Assembly: GCF_021559775.1 (NCBI RefSeq)
Contig: NZ_CP056048.1
Location: 620,001 to 684,000, forward strand
Direction of reading: 5' to 3'
From: Gillisella vitis
GTDB lineage: Bacteria; Pseudomonadota; Alphaproteobacteria; Rhizobiales; Rhizobiaceae
DNA: 64,000 nucleotides
Shown here: positions 29,201 through 36,514 of the stretch, piece by piece
Position numbering within the stretch: the first letter of the stretch is position 1
Layout of the letters: each line of letters starts with the position of its first letter
Notes under the pieces: model-generated
The model's input: only the letters and a program-made list of their open reading frames with translations
Database searches by the model: none
What the model was told of the DNA's origin: nothing
Made by a program: the position numbers and the translations under genes

Positions 29201-30334
29201 GTGCTCAATGAAATGAGCATGCACCACGCCGCCAAGGGCGAATTGCGCATTGGTCTCGGCCCGGAATTCAACATTTACGGCGAGGAATTGCGCGCCCCGC
29301 ATATTCCGAATGGTTGCTTCCAGTTTGTCGATCGCTGCCTGGAAACAACAGGCACGCGCGGCCAGCTGGTCCCCGGTGCCGTCATGGATACTGAATATGA
29401 TGCGGCGGCCGACAGCTGGTATTTCCAGGAAAACAGCCATCCGCATATCCCGAATTTTGTGGTGCTGGAATCGGCGCTTCAGGCGGCCATTCTCAATGGC
29501 TATGCGCTGGGACCAACCCTGAAATATCCCGATAAGGAATATTCGATCCGCAATCTGGATGGCACGGCGGTCTATCTTTCCGACCCGGATGTGCGCGGCA
29601 CGACGATCCGCCACAGCCAGAAACTGCTCAGCAATGCCATGGTGACGGATTCGATCCTGCAAAACTTCGATTTCAACCTGAAGGTTGATGGCCAGCCTTT
29701 CTATCAGGGCCAGTCTTCCTTCGGCTACTTCACCAAGCGGGCGCTCGAAAACCAGCTTGGCCTTGACCAGGGCAAGCTTAGCAAGTTCTGGTTGGAGGAA
29801 AACAGCGCGAAAACCGAGGAATTCGACCTTCTGAACCCTGCCTCCGCCCATCTGTTTGCTGGTACAGCGGACAAACCCCATTGGCGCTTGCCGCCCGGCC
29901 ATCGGTTCCGGTTGCTGCATCAGGCAAGCCTGGTGCGCGAGGGCGGAAAGTTCGGCCTCGGCTATGTCAAGGGCGAGCGGATGATTGATGCGGGCGAATG
30001 GTATTTCACCAACCATTTCCACCGCGATCCGGTCATGCCCGGCTCACTGGGATTGGAAGCGATCCTGCAAGCCATGCAGCTCTTTGCCATCCAAACAGGT
30101 TTGGACGCGGGGATTGCCAATCCACGCTTCGGCATCGCGGTCGGCGTGCCCGTCAATTGGCGCTATCGCGGCCAGTTGCTGCGCACTGACAAGCGCATGG
30201 GCCTCGAAGTGCATATCAAGGAAATCCGCCGCGAAGACCAGGGTCTGGTGGTGATTGCCGATACCGATTTGTTCAATGACCGGCTGCGTATCTACGAAGC
30301 GCTGTCGATGAGCATTTCCATCAAGCCGGCTTAA
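23213..30334 (+). CDS. PfaC-like synthase with fused acyltransferase: KS-CLF-AT-hotdog4 (dehydratase)
   Basis: A 2373-residue partner synthase. A first ketosynthase (about 1-440) keeps Cys193 in DAACSSSL, the His of ECHATGTPLGD and the His of KANVGHLL. The second (about 500-890) has TLSAGMLG where the nucleophile should be, so it is a chain-length-factor-type pseudo-KS. An acyltransferase (about 1000-1290) has GYSMGE with Ser1106. An acidic, Pro/Ala-rich linker (about 1425-1580) leads to four hotdog folds, of which two keep the FabA-type motif: His1865 in HFVDDPVLPGS and His2268 in HFHRDPVMPGS. The other two (LIDGQMPPG and NSHPHIPN regions) look catalytically weaker. Classical marine clusters place the AT in a separate PfaB; here it is fused, as in myxobacterial and thraustochytrid types. 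It is translationally coupled to the PfaA-like gene. Confidence 0.88.
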   Translation: MSRIAITALSLCFPGANDLDSYWRNLLAKNDSRSTGGVKDFRIDPFYLRDSQEDVDQVRWLRGGFVDLDEVTKGLSDEGGDGLDLPWQLARRVAEEALQTSRLGERVDLGRVGMVLGNYTFPTFASNNAVVPVWEREIAAGLEDGLGLSPGTLVDTSLTAPPAEHGVLSADGIYAVTRGLSLGGPSFSLDAACSSSLYAIELASSYLRSGHADAMLAGGVCLPDPWLIHVSFGDLGAFPNNGVSQPFDSTSDGIVTGQGASVVVLRRLEDALRDNDVILAVIESVGLSNDGTGQHMLVPNADGQRLAYQRAYARTGVQPEEIDYVECHATGTPLGDRTELTSLQRFFGADKQHFPLIGSVKANVGHLLTVAGMSSLAKVILAMQEGTIPATPGIGKLQKSMDAPGMEQRLVVENQSWPTQAGKRHAAISAFGFGGTNAHMIVSDDRTFSGERTQGDNGATKTLQPPPLEIRGMAAHYGNAASLQAFEAASFGGEPVWAEPSSRRWRGATVTADAPPQAAINAYDIDFLRNRIPPAETEAFNAQQGLVLKVANEALSDAGYGHIGEKRSARPVAVLVVLELDLSAHLRRGRTLVPDWIDQALAGQGLRLSEDERQGLIEACKRAVLGPLRSTEITSYIGNICASRIASQWNFTGPVFTLSAGMLGVAYAIEQAGLMIADDKAEAALIVAVDLNAGLEAYALEQAGTPGASAQAAKSLGDGAGAILLAPAGLGASAAPYAVLDHISIRHVGNGEDSAVAVALATIADGHRLDLMDMAGQIGGDGVELAAVSAHAPGAIVCGVEHLSGHCKVAQPMAALIRAALCLSGRYLPATPPAWLNAETSQPLAVAIEQAGLGLLAESVPWTRQERSRPLVAGVGAAGPFGSYAAFRLSEAVVETLRQPEADYPPFLPVAAENRGALVGVLATVIAALEQGTPWQALQTEALANLRERPSARVLVLSGRDPAQLLTEARQAQKFLGEGQGVEFQTPAGSYFTDRPQGAEGKIAFMYPGGFNSYPHMGRTLLRRYPDSLRAFEQFVDDPAATLCHDQLYPRHKPGQDATVRLMQTEAGMQQDIAAMMKTGVGFALMYTALLRDQFGVQAHGALGYSMGEVSMLFANGIWPIDQHGLRNDLPLFETSIGGPRQAVRDTFGIGPEVRDNQVWSSYVLLAPVETVRDAIAPRADVFITHVNGPKEVVIAGLPAAVTAVVKQLDGYSAYRSPVSHVLHVPLLQRVAHQISALHDHPTTAPPDNLHLYTTSTYGRMTDFSREGLSRTITDVMCSEVDFVRLVDMAYDDGYRIFIECGPSATCSRWVNSCLAGRDYLSINLNQRGADDGRSLLAALARLVSHGVRVDLTSLVPGVKAERSKTVISLQPGGAALRATASETVRPLETKPVVALPFAPSAVASSIAWGPTAAFILEGTSLVHELLDDNTQDDDTQDEIQPDDQPARPSPGLPSLSPKPVEADQPFMAKNITISQDKSQRIAQAVEAFLQRQRLGHQTFLQTQSDLVQIWREHAGNGAHGNGSHSVRPGQRSLSQPATIDAAPAVLEIEAPQPVAIAPAPVRTPAPVATATVLPTSAREKQENGWFLDEQDLLTFASGKVADALGAQFAPIDDYPVRVRLPAPPYFFVSRVTKVDAKFGEYKPCSLTTEYDVPADAWYLIDGQMPPGIAVESGQSDLLLVALLGIDFKNKGVRKYRLLDGRLSFYGRLPQAGSTLRFDITIDRFVWQGDGLLFFFRYDGYVDGELALQLHSGCAGFFTEDELNAGGGVVIKQPPAAPLTLVKPLLPRVRETLEKSDLVALSEGRIGEIFGPGSQHPESGSSIRLPPEMLLMIDRVTDIGSWQGEHYVMEAEKSFDADGWYYTSHFVDDPVLPGSLIAEGATQLLKVYLIANGMHQCFADGVFEPVTHREMQITVRGQITPEVKKVHYKLFIQESALLPRPYVIADVLIYDEHGKPLVRVSNLGLQVVEKPGVSVEPRFGDPTWFSGRKTKSGEKVVLNEMSMHHAAKGELRIGLGPEFNIYGEELRAPHIPNGCFQFVDRCLETTGTRGQLVPGAVMDTEYDAAADSWYFQENSHPHIPNFVVLESALQAAILNGYALGPTLKYPDKEYSIRNLDGTAVYLSDPDVRGTTIRHSQKLLSNAMVTDSILQNFDFNLKVDGQPFYQGQSSFGYFTKRALENQLGLDQGKLSKFWLEENSAKTEEFDLLNPASAHLFAGTADKPHWRLPPGHRFRLLHQASLVREGGKFGLGYVKGERMIDAGEWYFTNHFHRDPVMPGSLGLEAILQAMQLFAIQTGLDAGIANPRFGIAVGVPVNWRYRGQLLRTDKRMGLEVHIKEIRREDQGLVVIADTDLFNDRLRIYEALSMSISIKPA
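27497..27526 (+). repeat. 15-base tandem duplication in the acidic linker of the PfaC-like gene
   Basis: GACAACACCCAAGAC and GACGACACCCAAGAC stand side by side, differing at one base. They encode DNTQD-DDTQD in the flexible acidic linker between the acyltransferase and the hotdog domains, so reading frame is kept. Confidence 0.8.
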
Positions 30335-30349
30335 TCCAAGGAGGATATC

Positions 30350-31930
30350 ATGACGATCAATGCACGATTTGAAGACGCCTCCGCAACGCCGGCTATTGTC
30401 TGGGACACCCCGTCAATCCGTCGGCAATTGCAAAAATTGGATCAACCTGGCTCAGTGGTCAGCGATGGTACCCGGCTTGGGGTGACCTCGGAACTGGAGC
30501 CGCTGGAAGCCGGTTTCAAAGTGGTCTGCCGCTATCCTGCCCTGGCGCCAAGTGCGCTGGGGGACCCGGATTTCCTGGCCCGCTACGATCTCAGCTTCCC
30601 CTATATGGCAGGCGCGATGGCAAATGGCATCGCCTCGCCGGACCTGGTTATTGCGCTGGCGCAGCAGGGCTTTCTGGCAAGCTATGGTGCGGGCGGTGTC
30701 CGGCTGGAGCAGGTCGATCAGGCGCTGGCCAAGATTACCTCGGCGCTTCAGGGCGCGCCATTTTCGGTCAATCTTATCCATAGCCCCAGCGAACCGGCCA
30801 TGGAAAACGGCCTGATCGATATTCTGCTGCGCTATGGGGTCACCATTGTCGAAGCCTCCGCCTTCATGGGGTTGACGCCTGCACTGGTGCGCTACCGGGC
30901 GCTTGGCCTTCGTCGTACGGAGGATGGCAGCATCGAGATCGGCCATCGGCTGATCGCCAAGGTCTCCCGCTCGGAAGTGGCCTCGGTCTTTATGGAGCCA
31001 GCGCCGGAAAACATCTTGAAAAAGCTGCTGGTCCAAGGCGCGATCAGCGAGGAACAGGCGGCATTGGCTGCCCAGGTGCCGATTGCCGACGACATTACGG
31101 CTGAAGCCGATTCCGGTGGGCATACCGACCGCAGACCGTTGGTCGTGCTGCTGCCGATCCTGCTGCGGCAGGCGCAGAAAGTGGCCGAGAAAAACGGTTA
31201 CGCCAAGCCGATCCGCATCGGTGTCGGTGGTGGGCTTGGCTCGCCCAAGGCAATTGCCGCCGCCTTTGCAACGGGTGCCGCCTATGTGGTGACCGGGTCG
31301 GTCAATCAGGCCTGTCAGGAATCCGGCTCGTCGCCTTCGGTGCGCGCCCTTCTGGCCAAATGCGGCTTTGCCGATACGACCATGGCACCGGCTGCTGATA
31401 TGTTCGAGCTGGGGGTGGAGTTGCAGGTCTTGAAGCGTGGCACGCTGTTCGCCAGCCGCGCCAAGATGCTCTACGATCTCTATCGCCGCTATGACAGTCT
31501 GAATGCCCTGCCGGAACCGGTGGTGCAGGAGCTGGAGCAGAAGCTGTTCAAGCAAAGCCTTGCCGATGTCTGGCGGATGACGGCGGATTATTTCATTGGC
31601 CGCGACCCCAAACAGGTCACGGAGGCAGAGGCCGATCCGAAGCGCAAGATGGCGCTGGTGTTTCGCGCCTATCTCGGCAAGGCATCCCATTGGGCCAATG
31701 CCGGGGAAGAAGGCCGTCAGATCGACTACCAGATCTGGAGCGGTCCGGCGATTGGTGACTTTAACGAATGGACGGCTGGCACCTATCTGGAACAGGCGGA
31801 GGGACGCCGCGTGGTGGATGTCGCCACTCATCTGTTGCAGGGCGCGGCCTTTGAGACGCGGTTGCACTGGCTGGCCATGGCCGGTGTTCGCTTCCCCCAT
31901 CCGATGTCCTATGAGATTGCGCCGCTATGA
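30350..31930 (+). CDS. PfaD-like trans-acting enoyl reductase (FMN, nitropropane-dioxygenase-like fold)
   Basis: A 526-residue flavoenzyme. FPYMAGAMANGIASPDLVIA near residue 80-100 and FSVNLIHSPSEPAMENGLID are typical of PfaD and of trans-acting enoyl reductases of trans-AT polyketide systems. GGGLGSPKAIAAAFATGAAY is the FMN-phosphate-binding region, and QVLKRGTLFASRAKMLYDLY is the family's C-terminal signature. It should saturate enoyl intermediates on the ACPs of the two synthases. Ribosome site AAGGAGG is strong, 16 bases after the PfaC-like stop. Its stop overlaps the next start (ATGA), so the acyl-CoA-dehydrogenase-like protein is co-translated. Confidence 0.9.
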   Translation: MTINARFEDASATPAIVWDTPSIRRQLQKLDQPGSVVSDGTRLGVTSELEPLEAGFKVVCRYPALAPSALGDPDFLARYDLSFPYMAGAMANGIASPDLVIALAQQGFLASYGAGGVRLEQVDQALAKITSALQGAPFSVNLIHSPSEPAMENGLIDILLRYGVTIVEASAFMGLTPALVRYRALGLRRTEDGSIEIGHRLIAKVSRSEVASVFMEPAPENILKKLLVQGAISEEQAALAAQVPIADDITAEADSGGHTDRRPLVVLLPILLRQAQKVAEKNGYAKPIRIGVGGGLGSPKAIAAAFATGAAYVVTGSVNQACQESGSSPSVRALLAKCGFADTTMAPAADMFELGVELQVLKRGTLFASRAKMLYDLYRRYDSLNALPEPVVQELEQKLFKQSLADVWRMTADYFIGRDPKQVTEAEADPKRKMALVFRAYLGKASHWANAGEEGRQIDYQIWSGPAIGDFNEWTAGTYLEQAEGRRVVDVATHLLQGAAFETRLHWLAMAGVRFPHPMSYEIAPL

Positions 31931-33615
31931 CAACATCCGCCTTCTATCTCGACCGGTTGCGGACGCTGTTGGGCGATCCGCTTGAAGATGACCACCCCTT
32001 TTCCTTCGCCACTGCCGTGAAGGCCGATCTCACCGGCGATAGTCTGGATCTTCAGGCCACGGCGCTGGTCGAGTCCGGCTTTATCCGGCAGATCATTCCC
32101 GCCCATTGGAAGACGGGCGGGGAATTGGTGGATCTGGAAGCCGTGCTTGAAATGGCGCGCCTTCTGGCGGGCCGCAATCCATCGCTGATGCCCCGGCTGA
32201 TGTATTCCATCGGGGCAATCACGGTGCTCGATCTGGCTGGCACCGAGGCGCAGCGCAAGATCCTGTCGGACTGGCTGCTTGCGGGCCACAGCGTAGCCCT
32301 TGCCGTCAACGAACCTGGCATTCGCAGCGATCTGATCAACAACCAGACAAAGGCGGAACGTCAGGGGGACTGGTATGTGATCAATGGCCGCAAATGGTTG
32401 GTCGGTCAGGCCGAAAAGGCGCGGGCCTTGATGGTCATGGCCAAGACGGGGGCAGGCGGACCGGCGGCCTTCTCGCTGTTTCTGATCGACCGTCAACCGC
32501 AATGGGAATCCACCCTGCCACATCCGCGAGCAGAGCTGTCCGGCATGCGCGGCATCGATGTCGCCGATGTCGATATCGATGTGGCCTGTGTCAATGTCGC
32601 AAAGCGGGTGGGTGGCGAAGGCGAAGGCATCGAGCTGGTATTTCGCGCCGAATCCGTCATCAAGCTTCTGTCGATTGGCGCCATGCTCGGTCCTTGCGAA
32701 AGCGCCTTGCGGCTGACCTATGGGGAGATAGCTAAGCAGGCCAATGGCGGCCATCCGCATCAGCATTTTCTGCTGGCCGGTGCCTATGCCGATTACCGGA
32801 TCATGGACAGTGTCGCGAAAGCCGCAGCCCGCTTCGCGTCTTTCCGTCCGCAGCATTTTCCGGTGGCGGCGGCGGTCGCCAAACAGATCGCCCAGGAATT
32901 CAGCAGCCGGATTTTTACCAGCCTGATGGCAGCCCTGGGTGCTCGCTCGGTGCTGGCGCAGGAGCCGGTCTCGGCAATCCTGCAGAAATTGCGCCGCGAC
33001 GGTGAAGTGGCGCAATATATGGATATCAATCCGCAGGTTAACCTCGGCATGTTGGCCAATCAATTGCCCAGTCTGACCAAGCGCCGCACCAAGCTGGAGC
33101 CGGGCCTTGCGGATGCGCTGTTTGCGCAATTGCAGGCGGAACTGTCACCGTCCTCGCCTTGCCCGGCCATGGTGCTTGCCAAGGTGCCGATGCTGAACAG
33201 GGCTGGTGAGCCATTGACGGATCTGTTGCCCGGCCTTGCCGAGCGGTTTGCCAAGGCGGCATCCGAACAAGACCGTGCGGTGGTGGACGCGCTGCATGAG
33301 GCAGAGGCACGGTTTGCCAGCTTGGAAGAGGGCATGGCTGAACTGCTGGCCCTGCGCCAGGGCGAACGGCCGGAAGCCGTCAATGCGGGAGCGCAATTTG
33401 CGCGGCTCTATGCCGTGTCCTGCTGCGCGCTATCGGCACTGGCTGAGGGCGGGGACGCGCTTCTGCCCTTCATGCTGCAACGCCTGCTGGCCGGTGATCG
33501 CTATGCCTTCGGCGGAGAAGATCGGTTCTATCAGGCGGCTTGGCATCGTCTTGCAGAGGCGATGGGGGCTGGTGAAGACGTTTATGGTGATGAAAGACGG
33601 CACGCTGCGGTTTAG
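31927..33615 (+). CDS. Acyl-CoA dehydrogenase-like protein 1 of the lipid-synthase cluster
   Basis: A 562-residue protein. ALAVNEPGIRSDL and DWYVINGRKWLVGQ match the FAD-binding mid-domain of acyl-CoA dehydrogenases (canonical TEPxAGSD and YVxNGxKxxIT). The C-terminal helical domain follows, with an extra segment of about 150 residues (about 400-562) beyond the usual 380-residue length, as in the long FadE-like group. Where canonical enzymes have YEGTxE with the catalytic Glu, this one reads YMDINPQVN, so the base may be Asp or lie elsewhere. Translationally coupled to PfaD. Inference: it acts on ACP-bound or CoA-bound product of the synthase, perhaps inserting a double bond, possibly paired with the next protein. 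Confidence 0.75.
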   Translation: MTTSAFYLDRLRTLLGDPLEDDHPFSFATAVKADLTGDSLDLQATALVESGFIRQIIPAHWKTGGELVDLEAVLEMARLLAGRNPSLMPRLMYSIGAITVLDLAGTEAQRKILSDWLLAGHSVALAVNEPGIRSDLINNQTKAERQGDWYVINGRKWLVGQAEKARALMVMAKTGAGGPAAFSLFLIDRQPQWESTLPHPRAELSGMRGIDVADVDIDVACVNVAKRVGGEGEGIELVFRAESVIKLLSIGAMLGPCESALRLTYGEIAKQANGGHPHQHFLLAGAYADYRIMDSVAKAAARFASFRPQHFPVAAAVAKQIAQEFSSRIFTSLMAALGARSVLAQEPVSAILQKLRRDGEVAQYMDINPQVNLGMLANQLPSLTKRRTKLEPGLADALFAQLQAELSPSSPCPAMVLAKVPMLNRAGEPLTDLLPGLAERFAKAASEQDRAVVDALHEAEARFASLEEGMAELLALRQGERPEAVNAGAQFARLYAVSCCALSALAEGGDALLPFMLQRLLAGDRYAFGGEDRFYQAAWHRLAEAMGAGEDVYGDERRHAAV

Positions 33616-33692
33616 CAGCGGTCGATGATTTCTCTCGTTTTTTCAGGTGGTCTCGATAGGGCCACGCAAGACATTTTGATCAGGAGTTTCAG

Positions 33693-35504
33693 ATGCTATT
33701 TCCCGAGGTGAAGAAAAAAGGGTCTGCCGAGGTCCTGGCGACATTGCGGCAGCTGGATCTGGCCATGGGCGATCCGTGGGATACGGCAGCACCGGCCTCC
33801 TTCGCGCAGATCATGGCCGATGACGAAGCAGAGCGGTTCCCGGCCCGTCCCTATGATGCGCTGGTGGGCGAAAGCATCAGCCAATGGCTGGTACCGGAAG
33901 GTGCTGGCGGCATGATGTTTTCCTATCCGGAATCCCTGCAAATGTACCGGGCCATTGCCCGACGCGATATGACGCTGGCAACCATCGCCATCCTGCCCTT
34001 CATCGGCTATCTGGCGATTGTCACCTGCGGTACGGAAGAGCAGATCCGGGAATATGGACGCTTCGTCGCCTCCGGTGGCTCGATTTCCTGGGGATTGAGC
34101 GAAGGCCGTCATGGCAGCGACCTTCTGACCAACGAGACCACGGCGATCAAGGATGGTGAGTTCTACCGCGTCAACGGCGAGAAATGGCCGATTGGTTTTG
34201 CCGACCGGGCCGGTGCGATGATTGTTCACGCCCGCACCGACGAGGCGATTTCGCCGGTCTCTCACACCATGCTGATCGTTGATCGCAGTCATCTTGAGCG
34301 CAAGAACTACCGGGTTCTGCCCAATGAACGTCTTTACGGCGTGCGCGGCCTGCCGCTGGGCGGGGTGCGCTACGAGGATGCCAAGGTGCCGGTTGGTCAG
34401 GTGCTTGGCCGCGAAGGTGCGGGGCTGGAAGTGTCGCTGAAAAGCCAGCAATCCCTGCGGCTTGGCGTGGCTGCCATGTGCCTCGGCGCTGTCGATACCG
34501 GCTTGCGGCTGGCCTATGGCTTTGCTGCCAACCGAAGCCTCTATGGCAACCAGAAGGTGATCGAATTGCCGGTCAGCCGTCGCCAGATCGCCGATGCCTA
34601 TGCCGATCTGATGATTTCGGAAATTATGGTCGCCTCTGCCACTCGGTTGGTGCATTGCCTGCCTCGCCAGCTTTTCCTCTATTCCTCTATTTCCAAATAT
34701 CTGGTGCCGAAGCGGCTGGAACAATCGCTGCAAAGCCTGGCAACCGTGATTGGCGCGCGCTTCTACCTGCGCGATGGTTTCGGTCACGGCGTCTTCCAGA
34801 AGCTGCTGCGCGATATCGGCATGACCGGCTTTGTCGATGGCAATAGCTATGTGAACATGCGTGTCGTTGGCAGCCAGATGGAACTGGCGCTTGGCAAGGC
34901 GCTGGCCGCTCGTGAACAGCCGTTTGATGCAGCGCGCCGGGCGTTGCTGGATGATATCTACGATATCCGCCGCCCTGTGGGGCCGCCGCGCTGGAGCAAG
35001 CTCGGCCTGTCCGGCAATGGCGACGATATCAGTCTGGCTGGACTTCCCGATGCATTGCGTGAGTTGAAGCCGCTGGTGTCGGAGAGCGAATATGCGCTGG
35101 CATTGAGCGTGATGGATGAGGTCGTCAAGCTGGATCAGGCCCGGCGTGACGATCAGGCGAGACTTGGTCGCGGATTTTCCAACAGCGCCAATTTCTATGC
35201 ATTGACGGACCGTTATTGCAGCCTGAATGCGGCCGCCTGCTGCATCCAGTTTGCCGTGGCCAACGCTGGTGGCATGCCTGCTTCCCTACCGGACGGATCG
35301 GGTTGGCTTGGCTATTGCCTGAAGCGGATCATGCACTGGATGTATCCGACTGAGTTCCTGCCGGAGCCGGAAGACGTGTCCGGCCTGATCGAGGTGATCG
35401 GTGATCTCTATCAGTCTAACCGGGCCTTCTCGGTCTTCCCCTTCGAATATGCGGGAAGCCGTGAAAGCATGGAACAGGGCGGCAAGCTGCTGACCAATAG
35501 TTGA
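33693..35504 (+). CDS. Acyl-CoA dehydrogenase-like protein 2 of the lipid-synthase cluster
   Basis: A 603-residue protein. WGLSEGRHGSDLLTNETTAI and FYRVNGEKWPIG are the flavin-binding mid-domain. RLYGVRGLPLGGVRYEDAKVP and QSLRLGVAAMCLGAVDTGLRLAY, followed by NRSLYGNQ, are the usual substrate and FAD-contact region (Arg and Gly of the YAxxRxxFG motif). At the catalytic Glu position it reads GFVDGNSYVNMR rather than YEGT. A C-terminal extension of about 200 residues resembles that of the preceding protein in size, so the two look like an old duplication and may form a heteromer. AGGAG lies before the ATG; 77 bases separate it from the first copy. Last gene of the operon. Confidence 0.75.
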   Translation: MLFPEVKKKGSAEVLATLRQLDLAMGDPWDTAAPASFAQIMADDEAERFPARPYDALVGESISQWLVPEGAGGMMFSYPESLQMYRAIARRDMTLATIAILPFIGYLAIVTCGTEEQIREYGRFVASGGSISWGLSEGRHGSDLLTNETTAIKDGEFYRVNGEKWPIGFADRAGAMIVHARTDEAISPVSHTMLIVDRSHLERKNYRVLPNERLYGVRGLPLGGVRYEDAKVPVGQVLGREGAGLEVSLKSQQSLRLGVAAMCLGAVDTGLRLAYGFAANRSLYGNQKVIELPVSRRQIADAYADLMISEIMVASATRLVHCLPRQLFLYSSISKYLVPKRLEQSLQSLATVIGARFYLRDGFGHGVFQKLLRDIGMTGFVDGNSYVNMRVVGSQMELALGKALAAREQPFDAARRALLDDIYDIRRPVGPPRWSKLGLSGNGDDISLAGLPDALRELKPLVSESEYALALSVMDEVVKLDQARRDDQARLGRGFSNSANFYALTDRYCSLNAAACCIQFAVANAGGMPASLPDGSGWLGYCLKRIMHWMYPTEFLPEPEDVSGLIEVIGDLYQSNRAFSVFPFEYAGSRESMEQGGKLLTNS

Positions 35505-35518
35505 TACGCGAAGACATT

Positions 35519-35546
35519 GATGAAGGCTGCTTATGCGGCCTTCATC
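35519..35546. terminator. Strong hairpin between convergent operons
   Basis: GATGAAGGCTGC (35519-35530) pairs with GCGGCCTTCATC (35535-35546) over 12 base pairs, including one T-G, around a TTAT tetraloop. It sits exactly between the stop of the last lipid-synthase gene (35504) and the stop of the convergent formamidase gene (35553). No long T-run follows on either strand, but position and strength suggest a bidirectional terminator or 3'-end-stabilising element. Confidence 0.6.
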
Positions 35547-35552
35547 ATGCCA

Positions 35553-36497
35553 TCAGGCGAAAACGATCCGGGGAAAATAAAAGCTCACCACCCAGTTCGG
35601 CATATCGACCACTTCGCTGATCCTCAGGTCTCCGCAGACCGAGCAAAGCATATAGGCATCAACCGGGGCCATGCCGTGCTCGTCGGCCAGAAGATCGACC
35701 ATCCGCATCACGGCCTCGCGGGCGCAGGTCATTAGGTCCGGGCCAATGCCGGTTGTCACCTCATAGCCCGCGCCGTCCAGATGCCGGGTGACGGGTTCGG
35801 TCACGGTAAAGCGCGGGCTTTGTAGGCTCATGCCCTTCACCAGATCCAGTGTCAGTTCCACATCCATCCGGCTTTCGATGGCGGTGCCGCACACTTCGCC
35901 ATCGCCCTGGGCGGCATGGGTATCGCCGACCGAAAACAATCCGCCCTCGACCTCAACCGGCAGATAAAGCGTCACGCCCGCTGAGAGATCGCGAATATCG
36001 AGATTGCCGCCAACTCGGCGCGGTGGCACGACCGAATGCGGACCGGGGTCGGCTGGCGCAAGCCCGATGGTTCCGGCAAAGGGTTTCAGCGGCACTTTGC
36101 CGCCTGGGCCGTATAGGGCAGGGGCCATGGACACCGCATCATAGTGCCAGATATGCAGGGCCGGGTCCTTGAACTGATCGGCCAGCAGGCCAAAGCCCGG
36201 AATATTGGCGGTCCAGCCGAGACCGGAGGGATGAAACTTGCGGATGGAGATCTTGACCACATCGCCGGGCATGGCGCCCTCGATATAAACCGGGCCGGAC
36301 ACCGGGTTAATTCCGGCAAAATCCAGGGTCGCAAGGCTCGCAGCCGTTGCATCGGCGCCAAGCTGGCCGCCGGAGGCATCCATGCATTCAAACAGGATCG
36401 TTTCGCCGGGCTTTGCGACCAGCGCCGGTTTGAAATCCTTGTCCCAGCCAAAGTGATGCTGGGCGCGGTGGATGGTGTGGGTGCAGGCGATGCACAT
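35553..36497 (-). CDS. Acetamidase/formamidase family protein (FmdA/AmdA)
   Basis: A 314-residue protein of the FmdA_AmdA fold. HTIHRAQHHFGWD at the N-terminus, PVSGPVYIEGAMPGDVVKI, then VGDTHAAQGDGEVCGTAIE are the family landmarks, with His and Asp/Glu residues lining the metal site. The enzyme releases ammonia from formamide, acetamide or similar short amides. I chose ATG 36497 (MCIACTHT), which has GGGAG seven bases upstream, over an ATG at 36518 that overlaps the preceding stop. It is the last gene of the operon that carries a peptide-type transporter and an AmiC/AmiR sensor pair, so the importer probably brings in amides or amidated peptides. Confidence 0.85.
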   Translation of the reverse strand: MCIACTHTIHRAQHHFGWDKDFKPALVAKPGETILFECMDASGGQLGADATAASLATLDFAGINPVSGPVYIEGAMPGDVVKISIRKFHPSGLGWTANIPGFGLLADQFKDPALHIWHYDAVSMAPALYGPGGKVPLKPFAGTIGLAPADPGPHSVVPPRRVGGNLDIRDLSAGVTLYLPVEVEGGLFSVGDTHAAQGDGEVCGTAIESRMDVELTLDLVKGMSLQSPRFTVTEPVTRHLDGAGYEVTTGIGPDLMTCAREAVMRMVDLLADEHGMAPVDAYMLCSVCGDLRISEVVDMPNWVVSFYFPRIVFA

Positions 36498-36514
36498 GGC
36501 AGGCTCCCTTTTCT

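Noticed and set aside
27782-30022. 746-residue reverse-strand frame opposite the hotdog domains
   Set aside because: Same reason; forward-strand FabA-like motifs are unambiguous and the antisense product matches no family.
30452-31900. 482-residue reverse-strand frame opposite pfaD-like gene
   Set aside because: Covers almost the whole PfaD-like gene on the wrong strand; no start signal.
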